Source of the DNA: AC-32 sp963717725
GTDB taxonomy: Bacteria; Actinomycetota; Thermoleophilia; Gaiellales; Gaiellaceae
Assembly (NCBI GenBank): GCA_963717725.1
Contig: CAVQWS010000026.1
Span: 1 to 64,000 of the forward strand
Length of the DNA stretch: 64,000 nt
Direction: 5' to 3'
In this document: positions 1 to 7,190 of the stretch, in pieces
How the letters are laid out: every line of letters starts with the position of its first letter
Numbering within the stretch: position 1 is the stretch's first letter
The notes under the pieces: generated by a model
Databases searched by the model: none
What the model was told of the DNA's origin: nothing
What the model saw: the letters and a program-made list of their open reading frames with translations, nothing else
Position numbers and translations under genes: made by a program

Positions 1-1
1 G

Positions 2-1093
2 AGCGGCTTCGACCCAGACGCTTTTGAACAGGGCCGGGGTCAGACCCCGGACGTGGCCGTTCCGTCCATGCTCGCTCTGGACGTGTCCGCGGAGGCGATC
101 GTCACCGAGACCGGCATCGAGATCACGCGCGCGCCGGCCGAGATCCGCTTCGAGCCGCTGGACGAGTCGCACGAGCGGCTGGGGGAGTTGGTCGGCTGGC
201 AGGAGGACAAGTTCGCGGCCCACAACGCCGCCGCCTGGCAGCACGGCCTGCTCGTGCACGTCCCCGGCGGGCTCGAGCTCGAGCGGCCGCTGTTCATCCG
301 GGTCGTGAACGCGATCGAGGGCGGCTCGCTCTTCTGGCGGCTACTCGTGATCGCCGAGGAAGGCTCGCGCTTTTCGCTCGTCGAGGAGCACTCGTCGGCG
401 TCACCCGACCTGCACGGTTACTTCAACGGCGTGGCCGAGCTCTACGTGGAGCAGGCTGCGAAGCTCGAGTACGTCTCGCTGCAGGACCTCTCGCGCGAGA
501 CCTGGCACTTCGCCTCGCACCACGCGCGGGTCGAGCGCGACGCCGAGCTCGACTGGGTCAGCGGCGGTTTCGGCTCCAAGCGCGGCAAGGTGCGGATCCA
601 GAACGATCTCGCCGGCCCGGGCGCTACCTCGCGCGTGACCGGCGCCTACTTCGCCGACGGCGAGCAGCACCTCGACTACGACACGTTCCAGGAGCACATG
701 GCGCCCGACACCGAGTCGGACTTCGCCTTCAAGGGCGCCCTCCGGGACCATTCCACCGCGGTCTGGCGCGGGATGATCCGCGTCGAGAAGGACGCACAGA
801 AGACGAACGCGTACCAGGAGTGCCGCAACCTGATGCTCTCGCCGACGACCCACGCGGTGCCGATCCCGGGCCTCGAGATCCTGGCCAACGACGTGCGCTG
901 CACGCACGGCGCGACGGTCGGCCGCGTCGACCGCGAGCAGATCTTCTACCTGATGTCGCGCGGACTCCCGCGTTCGGAGGCCGAGCGCCTGGTCGTGCGC
1001 GGCTTCTTCCAGGACGTGCTCGACCGGATCGAGCTCGAGCCGGTGCGCGAGGCGGTCACCTCCGCGCTGGAGCGGCGGATCCCGCAGGCCTGA
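2..1093 (+). CDS. sufD: Fe-S cluster assembly protein SufD (5' end outside window)
   Basis: Scaffold subunit of the SUF system, which works with SufB and SufC to build Fe-S clusters in the cytoplasm. The reading frame is open to the left edge, so the true start lies upstream; 363 codons are visible. The C-terminal half has the SufB/SufD beta-helix signature, with HGATVGRVDREQIFYLMSRG followed by a GFFQDVL segment, as in SufD. It is too short and lacks the extra N-terminal part expected of SufB. A GTG at 53 could be mistaken for a start, but the residues before it (SGFDPDAFE) continue a typical SufD N-terminus. sufS lies on the same strand 6 kb downstream. A perfect 17-bp palindrome is embedded in frame at 34-50. 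Confidence 0.9.
   Translation, partial: SGFDPDAFEQGRGQTPDVAVPSMLALDVSAEAIVTETGIEITRAPAEIRFEPLDESHERLGELVGWQEDKFAAHNAAAWQHGLLVHVPGGLELERPLFIRVVNAIEGGSLFWRLLVIAEEGSRFSLVEEHSSASPDLHGYFNGVAELYVEQAAKLEYVSLQDLSRETWHFASHHARVERDAELDWVSGGFGSKRGKVRIQNDLAGPGATSRVTGAYFADGEQHLDYDTFQEHMAPDTESDFAFKGALRDHSTAVWRGMIRVEKDAQKTNAYQECRNLMLSPTTHAVPIPGLEILANDVRCTHGATVGRVDREQIFYLMSRGLPRSEAERLVVRGFFQDVLDRIELEPVREAVTSALERRIPQA
34..50. repeat. Perfect palindrome inside sufD
   Basis: Eight-base arms, CCGGGGTC and GACCCCGG, surround a single A. The element reads in frame as part of GRGQTPD, between the N-terminal region and the core of SufD. GGGGTC/GACCCC palindromes are a common form of short dispersed repeat in GC-rich bacteria, so a small in-frame repeat insertion is possible. 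No second copy is visible in this window. Confidence 0.5.
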
Positions 1094-1098
1094 GCGGG

Positions 1099-2490
1099 CT
1101 AGGCCCGCTCGATCCTGGCCGGCAGCAGCAGTGCCGCTCCGAGGCCGATCAGACCGAAGACGACGAGCGCGACCATCGCCCACGCGTAGCCGCGATTCCC
1201 GGTTGCGAGCTCCGAGACCAGGATCGTGCCGGCGATCGCGGTGCCGAACGACGAGCCGAGATTGGAGACACTGCGTGACAGGCCCGAGATCTCGCCCTGA
1301 AGGGCCTCCGGGAAGCTCGATTGCACGACGTTGACGGAGGGAGTGAGCATCCCACCCAGGCCGAGCCCGACCAGCGCCAGCCCGGGTAGGAACGCGAGGA
1401 TGTCGTCCGTCGCCCTGACGAGCCCGAGCAGCAGCAGGATTCCGGCGAGCGTGACCACGAAGCCCCCGACGATCAACGTCCGCTGCGAATAGCGCTTGGC
1501 GAGCCGCTCGGCGGCGAGGGACGAGAAGAGGATGCCGAGCGTCGCCGCCGTGAAGACGACCCCGGTCTTGATCGCGCTGTAGCCGCGAACCTCTTGCAGA
1601 TAGACGGACACGACGAACGACGTCCCCATCAGCACCAGCCACTGGATGTTCTGGGTGACGAGGGCGAGGTTGCAGGTGCGGTTCCGGAACAGCCTGGTCG
1701 AGAGGAGCGCCTCCTTGCCCGCTCGCTCACGCGCGCGGATGTAGAGGTAGAACACGAGCAGGAAGGCGGCTCCGATCACAAGGAAGAGCGCCAGCAGGGT
1801 GTTGTTGCTACCGGCCTGGAGGATCCCGAACACGACGCAGAACATCCCGACCCCCGACAGCACTGCCCCGACCGCGTCGAAGGGTCGCGTCGGATCGGGC
1901 GGGAGCGGATCGACCAGGCGGCGGCTCAATAGCACGATCGTCCCGACCACCAGGGCCTGAAACACGAACGCCGCCCGCCAGCTGATCCCCGTCGTGATCA
2001 CGCCTCCGATCAGCGGTCCGGCAGCAGCGCCGATCCCGCCCAGACCGCTGATCACGCCGAAAGCCCAGGCGCGTTTCGTCATGTCGCTGAACCACAGTGT
2101 CGCGAGGATGTAGACGGGCGGGATCAAGAGCGCTGTGCCAACGCCCTCCAGCACCGAGTTGCCGAGGATCAGGACGCCGAGATTCGGAGAGACGGCGCTC
2201 ACGAGGGCGCCGACCCCGTAGATCGTCAGGCCCCCGATGAAGCAACGCTTGCGACCCCAGCGGTCGGTCAGCTTGCTGCAGGGGATCATCAAGATCGCCA
2301 TGATCAGGAGGAAGAGGGTGATCGCGGTTTGGACGCCCTTGACGGTCGTGTCCAGGTCGTCGCTGATGTCGGCGATCATCACGTTCATGTTCGAGCCCGC
2401 GAAGCTGCAGATGAACTGCGCGAGCGCGAGGGGCAGGATCAGCCTGCGCGCAGAGGCGAGCGGGTGCTCGACAGCCACGGCCGAGCTCAC
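1099..2490 (-). CDS. MFS drug exporter, DHA2 (EmrB/QacA) type
   Basis: Predicted inner-membrane proton-driven multidrug efflux pump of 463 residues. An early loop carries the MFS motif A (KLTDRWGRKR), and a later helix carries an antiporter motif C-like segment (GLGGIGAAAGPLIGG). Length and repeated hydrophobic segments fit the 14-helix DHA2 family. The start is taken as GTG at 2490 because it overlaps the stop of the upstream debranching-enzyme gene as GTGA; longer versions only add out-of-frame sequence. It is the last gene of a three-gene reverse-strand operon (SCP2-like, debranching enzyme, exporter). Substrate unknown. Confidence 0.85.
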   Translation of the reverse strand: MSSAVAVEHPLASARRLILPLALAQFICSFAGSNMNVMIADISDDLDTTVKGVQTAITLFLLIMAILMIPCSKLTDRWGRKRCFIGGLTIYGVGALVSAVSPNLGVLILGNSVLEGVGTALLIPPVYILATLWFSDMTKRAWAFGVISGLGGIGAAAGPLIGGVITTGISWRAAFVFQALVVGTIVLLSRRLVDPLPPDPTRPFDAVGAVLSGVGMFCVVFGILQAGSNNTLLALFLVIGAAFLLVFYLYIRARERAGKEALLSTRLFRNRTCNLALVTQNIQWLVLMGTSFVVSVYLQEVRGYSAIKTGVVFTAATLGILFSSLAAERLAKRYSQRTLIVGGFVVTLAGILLLLGLVRATDDILAFLPGLALVGLGLGGMLTPSVNVVQSSFPEALQGEISGLSRSVSNLGSSFGTAIAGTILVSELATGNRGYAWAMVALVVFGLIGLGAALLLPARIERA

Positions 2491-4538
2491 GCTCGTTGCC
2501 CTTTGCCTTCCACGTTGACTCGCCCTCGTCCGAAGGCGTCGATCCGGCCCCACCGTCCGGGAATGTCGAGCAGCTCGAGGTGGCCGATGGCGCTTGGGAG
2601 CGCCGCGTCGACCACCAGGTGCTCCCCCTCCGGCTCGAGGCCCAGGGTTGTCCGCAACAACAAGAGCGGCGCACCTGTGGACCAGGCCTGCGGGCTGCAC
2701 GCCGTCGGGTACTGCACCGGATACCGCGTCTGGGAGCGCTCGTAGCCGCCGAACGCCTCTGGCAGGCGCCCCTCGAAGAACTCGGCAGCGTCCAGGATGC
2801 CCGCCGCGACCACGGCAGCTTCGTCCTTGAACCCGTACCGCCGCAGGCCCCAGGCGATGAACGAGTTGTCGAAGGGCCAGACCGTGCCAACGTGGTAGCC
2901 GATCGGGTTGTAGCGCCCTTCTCCCTCGGCCAGGGTGCGGACGCCCCAGCCTGAAAAGAGCCGCGGCCCGAGCAAGTGCCCGGCGACGGCCTTCGCCTTG
3001 GACTTGTCGACGATGCCGCTCCAGAGGAGATGGCCGTTGTTCGAGGTGAGCGCGTCCACCTGCCGGCCCTCGGGGTCGAGCGCGAGGGCGAAGTACTCGC
3101 CGTCCTCGACCCAGAAGTCTCGGTTGAAGCGGCGCTTGAGGTCGGCCGCTTCTTGTTCGAGCCTCTCCGCCAGGGCCGTGTCCTTCCAGACGAGCCGTGC
3201 CAGGCGGGCACCCCGGACCTTGGCGTCGTACGCATAGCCCTGCAGCTCGCAGGTGGCGCGTGGGAACCCGGGAATTCGACCGTCCCGGAAGGAGATCGAA
3301 TCCCAGGAGTCCTTCCAGCACTGGTTCTCGAGCCCGGTCTTCTTGTTGCGGCGCTCGTACCAGACATACCCGTTTCCCTGAAGGTCCGCGTACTCGTCGA
3401 TCCAGTTGAGCGCGGCGCGTGACTCGACCTCGAGCTCGCGCACGAGCGCTCGGTCCCCGGTCCAGCGCTCGTACTCGTCGAGCAGGACCACGAACAGCGG
3501 GGTCGCGTCCGCGGAGCCGTAGTACGGCGAGTGGGGGCGCTCTTCGAAGGCCGTCAGCTCCCCGTACCGCATTTCGTGCAGGATCCGGCCCGGATCTTCG
3601 TCGCGGAAGTCGTCCACGCCGATGCCCTGCCAGTCGCCGAGCGCACGCAGCGTCGTCGCGGCCAGCTCGGAGGCGAACGGAAGCGCCTGCAGGCTCGTGA
3701 GGATGCTGTCCCGCCCGAACATGGTCATGAACCAGGGGAGGCCTGCCGCCGGGAGGCTGCGCCCTCCCGCGACGCGCGGCGAGAAGCGGAGCGCTGCCAG
3801 GTCGACGAGGCTACGGCGGTAGGTCGCCTTCACCGGCTCCAGGTCGCACTCCAGGCGAGGCGCCAGGTCGAGCCAGCGCTCCAGGCTCTTCCGCATTTGC
3901 CGCTGGGACTTCGCCGGATCCTCGACGCGATCTGCTTCCTCGATCCCGAGACCCTCGGTGGCGACGTCGAGCTGCGTGCTCCACTTGCCGTGCGGCCCGA
4001 TGCGGATCTTGAAGCTGAGGCCGTTCTTGTCGACTCGCGCCGGTTGCGACGACGAGATCACGGTCCAGCGACGGAAGGTCCCGCGTTCGTAGGCCAGCTC
4101 GAGCTTGCCGCCCTTGGCGCGCGCCGAATACGCGCCCTTCTTCTGGAGCGCGTCCTTGACCTCGAACAGGTCGGCGAAGTCGCAGCCCGCCTCGAGCCGG
4201 ACGCTCAGGTCGACCGGCTCGTTGGCATGGTTGAGGATCGTCAGCTCCTCGTGGAAGCCGTTGCCGACCGCGCGGCGCCGGATCACCGACAGCTTCGCGT
4301 CGACGTAGACGGTCCCGGTGCCGGGCACGAGAAAGAAGCGCGATTCGAAGTACTCGAGATCGTCGACCGACAGAGGGTTCATCCGGTCGCCGTTGATCGT
4401 CAGGACCCACTTCGAGAGGAAGCGCGTGTCGTACGAGAAGAGGCCGGTCGGATCGGTGAGGGACGCCTCGATGTCTCCGCGCGTGTCACTGACCACGAAT
4501 GTGTTGCCGTCGAGGATCTTGACGCTGCCGTTGCTCAC
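2487..4538 (-). CDS. Glycogen debranching enzyme-type amylo-alpha-1,6-glucosidase
   Basis: 683 residues with two recognisable parts. Residues about 1-210 match the N-terminal domain of bacterial glycogen debranching proteins (NTFVVSDTRGDI, then GLFSYDTRFLSKW). The rest is an (alpha/alpha)6-barrel amylo-alpha-1,6-glucosidase, with the conserved stretch GLPWFMTMFGRDSI near residue 265 and a Trp-rich barrel end (GTVWPFDNSFIAWGL). It probably hydrolyses alpha-1,6 branches in glycogen or trehalose-linked glucans in the cytoplasm. The start ATG at 4538 overlaps the upstream stop as ATGA. Pairing with an SCP2-like protein and an exporter is unexplained. Confidence 0.88.
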   Translation of the reverse strand: MSNGSVKILDGNTFVVSDTRGDIEASLTDPTGLFSYDTRFLSKWVLTINGDRMNPLSVDDLEYFESRFFLVPGTGTVYVDAKLSVIRRRAVGNGFHEELTILNHANEPVDLSVRLEAGCDFADLFEVKDALQKKGAYSARAKGGKLELAYERGTFRRWTVISSSQPARVDKNGLSFKIRIGPHGKWSTQLDVATEGLGIEEADRVEDPAKSQRQMRKSLERWLDLAPRLECDLEPVKATYRRSLVDLAALRFSPRVAGGRSLPAAGLPWFMTMFGRDSILTSLQALPFASELAATTLRALGDWQGIGVDDFRDEDPGRILHEMRYGELTAFEERPHSPYYGSADATPLFVVLLDEYERWTGDRALVRELEVESRAALNWIDEYADLQGNGYVWYERRNKKTGLENQCWKDSWDSISFRDGRIPGFPRATCELQGYAYDAKVRGARLARLVWKDTALAERLEQEAADLKRRFNRDFWVEDGEYFALALDPEGRQVDALTSNNGHLLWSGIVDKSKAKAVAGHLLGPRLFSGWGVRTLAEGEGRYNPIGYHVGTVWPFDNSFIAWGLRRYGFKDEAAVVAAGILDAAEFFEGRLPEAFGGYERSQTRYPVQYPTACSPQAWSTGAPLLLLRTTLGLEPEGEHLVVDAALPSAIGHLELLDIPGRWGRIDAFGRGRVNVEGKGQRA

Positions 4539-4915
4539 TGCTTCTTCCCGGCGGTACGCGCGCGCCGCCGCCGCAACGGTTTCGGGAAGAGTCGCCGAAG
4601 GAGCACGAGCAGTCTCGCATCCCCGCCGACGGCCACCTCTCCGCGCAGCACGGCCGCCATCAGGTTCAGCTTGCCGGCGACCGCCCGTTCGAAGCTCGAC
4701 CGGTGCACGCGCAGGATGCAGTCGGCGGCGGCGTTCCTACGGGAGACGCGGATGTCGCCTTTGTCGATGGTCACCAGCCAGCGCTCGGTTCGCCTGCCGT
4801 CGGCGATGTCGAAGCGAGCGCTGCCCCTCGCCTTCTCAAGCAGAGGCTCGTGCCCTCGACGGCCGAGCTCGGCAAAGAACTCCGCGATCGAGTCGCTCTG
4901 CGTCTTCCCCCCCAC
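4535..4915 (-). CDS. SCP2 sterol-binding-like domain protein
   Basis: 126 residues resembling the SCP2 fold: an amphipathic N-terminus, a central strand pattern (RTERWLVTIDKGDIRVSR), then AVAGKLNLMAAVLRGEVAVGG, which matches the family's G..dp..ai..G.i...Gd segment. Members bind hydrophobic ligands; no ligand can be named here. The basic C-terminal tail (RRRRARTAGKKQ) is unusual. The GTG start at 4915 has a -10-like TAGGTT at 4922-4927, six bases upstream, and no SD, so the message is probably leaderless. First gene of the operon that includes the debranching enzyme and MFS exporter. Confidence 0.7.
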   Translation of the reverse strand: MGGKTQSDSIAEFFAELGRRGHEPLLEKARGSARFDIADGRRTERWLVTIDKGDIRVSRRNAAADCILRVHRSSFERAVAGKLNLMAAVLRGEVAVGGDARLLVLLRRLFPKPLRRRRARTAGKKQ

Positions 4916-4921
4916 GCGGCC

Positions 4922-4927
4922 AACCTA
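4922..4927 (-). promoter_or_regulatory. -10 box (TAGGTT) for the SCP2-debranching-MFS operon
   Basis: On the reverse strand TAGGTT is followed by six bases and the GTG start at 4915, placing the likely transcription start at or next to the start codon. No convincing -35 is visible. The same arrangement recurs across the window. Confidence 0.5.
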
Positions 4928-4992
4928 GTCACGGCCGACGAAAACGGCGTCGTCCGGACGGGGTGAGAGGCATCACCTACAATGCGCTCGGG

Positions 4993-5172
4993 ATGAAGGC
5001 ACTCGACCGTGTGAGGGAACGCCGTCGCAGGAAGGCGCACGAGCGGTACCTGCAGGAGCGCGAGTGGCAGCGCCTGCTGGCCGAGAAGGACACCGCAGAG
5101 ACGATGCGGGACGCGGCCACCGTCTGGGGCGTCGCGGGCCAGGCCACCTCAGGTCCCGGCAACGGGCTGTAG
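4993..5172 (+). CDS. Small, highly charged hypothetical protein
   Basis: 59 residues, very rich in Arg, Glu and Lys (MKALDRVRERRRRKAHER at the start), probably a single long helix with a Gly-rich tail. A TACAAT -10 box at 4978-4983 lies nine bases before ATG, consistent with leaderless transcription, and this is the main reason for accepting so short a gene. Its last 24 bases overlap the 3' end of the converging methyltransferase gene. No family recognised. Confidence 0.5.
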   Translation: MKALDRVRERRRRKAHERYLQEREWQRLLAEKDTAETMRDAATVWGVAGQATSGPGNGL

Positions 5173-5799
5173 CCGCTCTGCCGCGACGCTGATCGTGACC
5201 CGAGATTCGACGACTCGAGTCTCGACGGTCGGCGGGAACAGGTCAAGCAGCCTGCCTTTGCTGAGCAGCTCGACTTGCTCCCAGTTGTCCCGGCCGAGCG
5301 CTTCGAAGGCACGGTCGGCGACCGGGCGCGGCAGCCAGTGGATGAACGGCAGCAGCGTGTGCGTCTCGAACGGGAACCAGCGGTTCGGGGTTGAGACGAA
5401 CACGCGCGGTGCCACCCGACAGAGCTCGGCGACGAACCGCCGCTGCTGATCGCGCCCGCCGACGTGCTCCACGACCGCGTTCGAGAAGGCGAGGTCGAAG
5501 GCGTCGTCCTCGAACGGCAGCTCCGTCCCGCTGGCGGTCACGCAGCGAACCATCGGAAACTCGCGCGCGAAATTCGGCAGCGGAACGTCGCTGACCGCGA
5601 TGATTCGCTCAGGCCAGGGGTAGAGCGCCTCGAAGAAGTTGTGGCTCGACGCCACGCCCGGCTCGGTGCCGAAGCCGGTGTCGCCGACGCCGACGTCGAC
5701 GACCCGCGTCTCGGGCCCCGGCAGCATCGTCTCGAGGAACAGCGCCAGCTTGCGGCGCCGGTTCCAGAGCGACGCGCGCGCCGCCAGCCCGCCGAGCAC
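5149..5799 (-). CDS. Class I SAM-dependent methyltransferase
   Basis: 216 residues with a class I methyltransferase core: motif I RVVDVGVGDTGFG near residue 29, a post-I acidic region and the motif IV-like DAFDLAFSNAVVEHVGG. The substrate cannot be deduced. The start is taken as GTG at 5799, which overlaps the stop of the upstream cytochrome gene (TAGTG), so the two are co-transcribed. An upstream extension would only read through the cytochrome gene out of frame. The 3' end overlaps the small converging gene at 4993-5172. Confidence 0.78.
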   Translation of the reverse strand: MLGGLAARASLWNRRRKLALFLETMLPGPETRVVDVGVGDTGFGTEPGVASSHNFFEALYPWPERIIAVSDVPLPNFAREFPMVRCVTASGTELPFEDDAFDLAFSNAVVEHVGGRDQQRRFVAELCRVAPRVFVSTPNRWFPFETHTLLPFIHWLPRPVADRAFEALGRDNWEQVELLSKGRLLDLFPPTVETRVVESRVTISVAAERLQPVAGT

Positions 5800-7163
5800 T
5801 ACGTGATCGCTGCGCCGCGGTAGCAGTCGGCCCGGTAGTGATCCGGCGTCGCTTTGTTGCACGCCGCGCGCCGGTCGGTGCCGTAACGGTGCATCGCGCC
5901 GAGGATCGTCCCGATGCCCTCCCAACAGCGCGGGGCGAACCGCGCCGGCGCTGCCGCGCAGAACCGGGAGGCCTCGGGACCGCCGGCGTAGTTGTTGCCG
6001 TAGTCCCGCGCGGCGCCATACATGCAGTCACCTGCGTCAGGGCCTGCCTGCAGGCAGAGCGCAACCGTCTTGGCAGGGTCGTACTCGGAGGTACCCGAGG
6101 CGTCGCGCCCGTACGACTCGAAGCACGTCTCCACCCAGCCCGGCTCGCTGCGCCGGCACCACGCCGCGGTCTTGCGCCAGTTGTAGCCGTCGAGTGTGTT
6201 GATCCTCGAGGTGACCATCAGGTAGCAGTACACCTTGTCCCGCTCGACGACCGCGTTGCACGGGTAGATCGGGTCCTTGGGCTTGAGGTAGCGCGAGGTG
6301 ACCATGGTCGTGTCGAGGTTCTGCATGAAGACGCCGCCGGTGCAGGAGACGCGGTCGAAGTCGGTCAGCAGCTTGTGACAGGTGCGCAGCGACCAGGGCA
6401 GGTCGTCGCCGCTGTAGATCATCAGTCCGTGCCCGAGGCCGTGGACGCACTGGTAGAGCAGGAACTCCTCGGTGTTCACCGCCGGCGCGCTGCACAACCG
6501 CTGCGACTTCTTGACGACGACGTTCCGCGGTAGCCCGGCGAGGGCGACCTGCAGGACGCCGTGGTAGTAGCCGGAGTTGCAGGTCATCGCGCCGTGGGAG
6601 AGCGCCTGGCCGGGATCGTGCTTGTAGTAGGCCAGGCCGGCGCGGCCGATCCAGTGCGAGATCTGGTGGCAGTCGGCATGCACGGCCGGAAGCTGCGAGT
6701 CGTCCGTCGCCAGCAGCGCGAGCGCTTTCTCCGGCCCCTCGCGGTAGGTCAGGTTGCCGAACGCCTGCCTGAAGCAGAACGGCTTGCCGCTTTCCTTGCA
6801 CTCGGCGAGCGTCGTCTTATCGGGCTTGAAGGCGAAGCTCGTGCCCGAGCTGCGCGAGGCAGCAGAGACGAAGGACGCCACCCGCTCGATCTGCGCCGCC
6901 GAGAGCTTCATGCGGAACGAGGGCATGCCGTTGCCGCCGTTTCGCACTTGCCGCGCGACAGTCGACTGGTCCGGCTTCAGCTCGTCGAGATTCGGCCCGA
7001 CCTGTCCCTTCGAGCCGGCCGCCTTGAGCGTGTGGCAGCTGCCGCAGCCGGCGCTGGCGAACACCTTCGCGCCCGGGGCGCTCGAGCTGCTGCCCGAGCC
7101 GCCGCAGCCCGCCAGAAGCGGGAGAATTGCGAAGAGGACGGCTGCTGGCGCGCTGAGCTTCAT
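5799..7163 (-). CDS. Lipoprotein: cytochrome c domain fused to a Cys/His repeat domain
   Basis: 454 residues. The N-terminus has a lipoprotein signal (LLPLLAGC, lipid-accepting Cys20), so the protein is anchored outside the membrane. Residues 33-100 are a class I cytochrome c with heme site CGSCH (Cys40, Cys43, His44) and probable Met80 ligand in GNGMPSF. From residue 120 on is a domain I do not recognise, with Cys pairs in near-regular order: C224/C239, C262/C274, C302/C313, C336/C347, C370/C380, C402/C413, C435/C447. Earlier Cys/His motifs occur at C165-H166...H170, C195...H201 and C239-x-H241...H245. The pairs repeat every 32-40 residues, suggesting a helical solenoid with disulfides or metal sites. 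The gene is divergent from sufS with an overlapping promoter and is followed by a methyltransferase. Confidence 0.8.
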   Translation of the reverse strand: MKLSAPAAVLFAILPLLAGCGGSGSSSSAPGAKVFASAGCGSCHTLKAAGSKGQVGPNLDELKPDQSTVARQVRNGGNGMPSFRMKLSAAQIERVASFVSAASRSSGTSFAFKPDKTTLAECKESGKPFCFRQAFGNLTYREGPEKALALLATDDSQLPAVHADCHQISHWIGRAGLAYYKHDPGQALSHGAMTCNSGYYHGVLQVALAGLPRNVVVKKSQRLCSAPAVNTEEFLLYQCVHGLGHGLMIYSGDDLPWSLRTCHKLLTDFDRVSCTGGVFMQNLDTTMVTSRYLKPKDPIYPCNAVVERDKVYCYLMVTSRINTLDGYNWRKTAAWCRRSEPGWVETCFESYGRDASGTSEYDPAKTVALCLQAGPDAGDCMYGAARDYGNNYAGGPEASRFCAAAPARFAPRCWEGIGTILGAMHRYGTDRRAACNKATPDHYRADCYRGAAIT

Positions 7164-7178
7164 GACCCGGTGCCTCGG

Positions 7179-7186
7179 TACGATAG
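7179..7186. promoter_or_regulatory. Symmetric divergent -10 element between cytochrome gene and sufS
   Basis: The sequence TACGATA gives a plus-strand TACGAT six bases before the sufS GTG and, on the other strand, an overlapping TATCGT sixteen bases before the cytochrome ATG. One symmetric element can therefore serve as -10 box in both directions. No -35 is obvious. Confidence 0.5.
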
Positions 7187-7190
7187 CCCT

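Noticed and set aside
401..1642. Long reverse-strand frame opposite sufD and the MFS gene
   Set aside because: Arg/Ala/Gly-rich translation without motifs, antisense to a well-supported gene; a typical artefact of GC-rich codon bias.
3531..4928. Long forward frame opposite the debranching enzyme
   Set aside because: No recognisable domain; mirrors the codon structure of the real reverse-strand gene.
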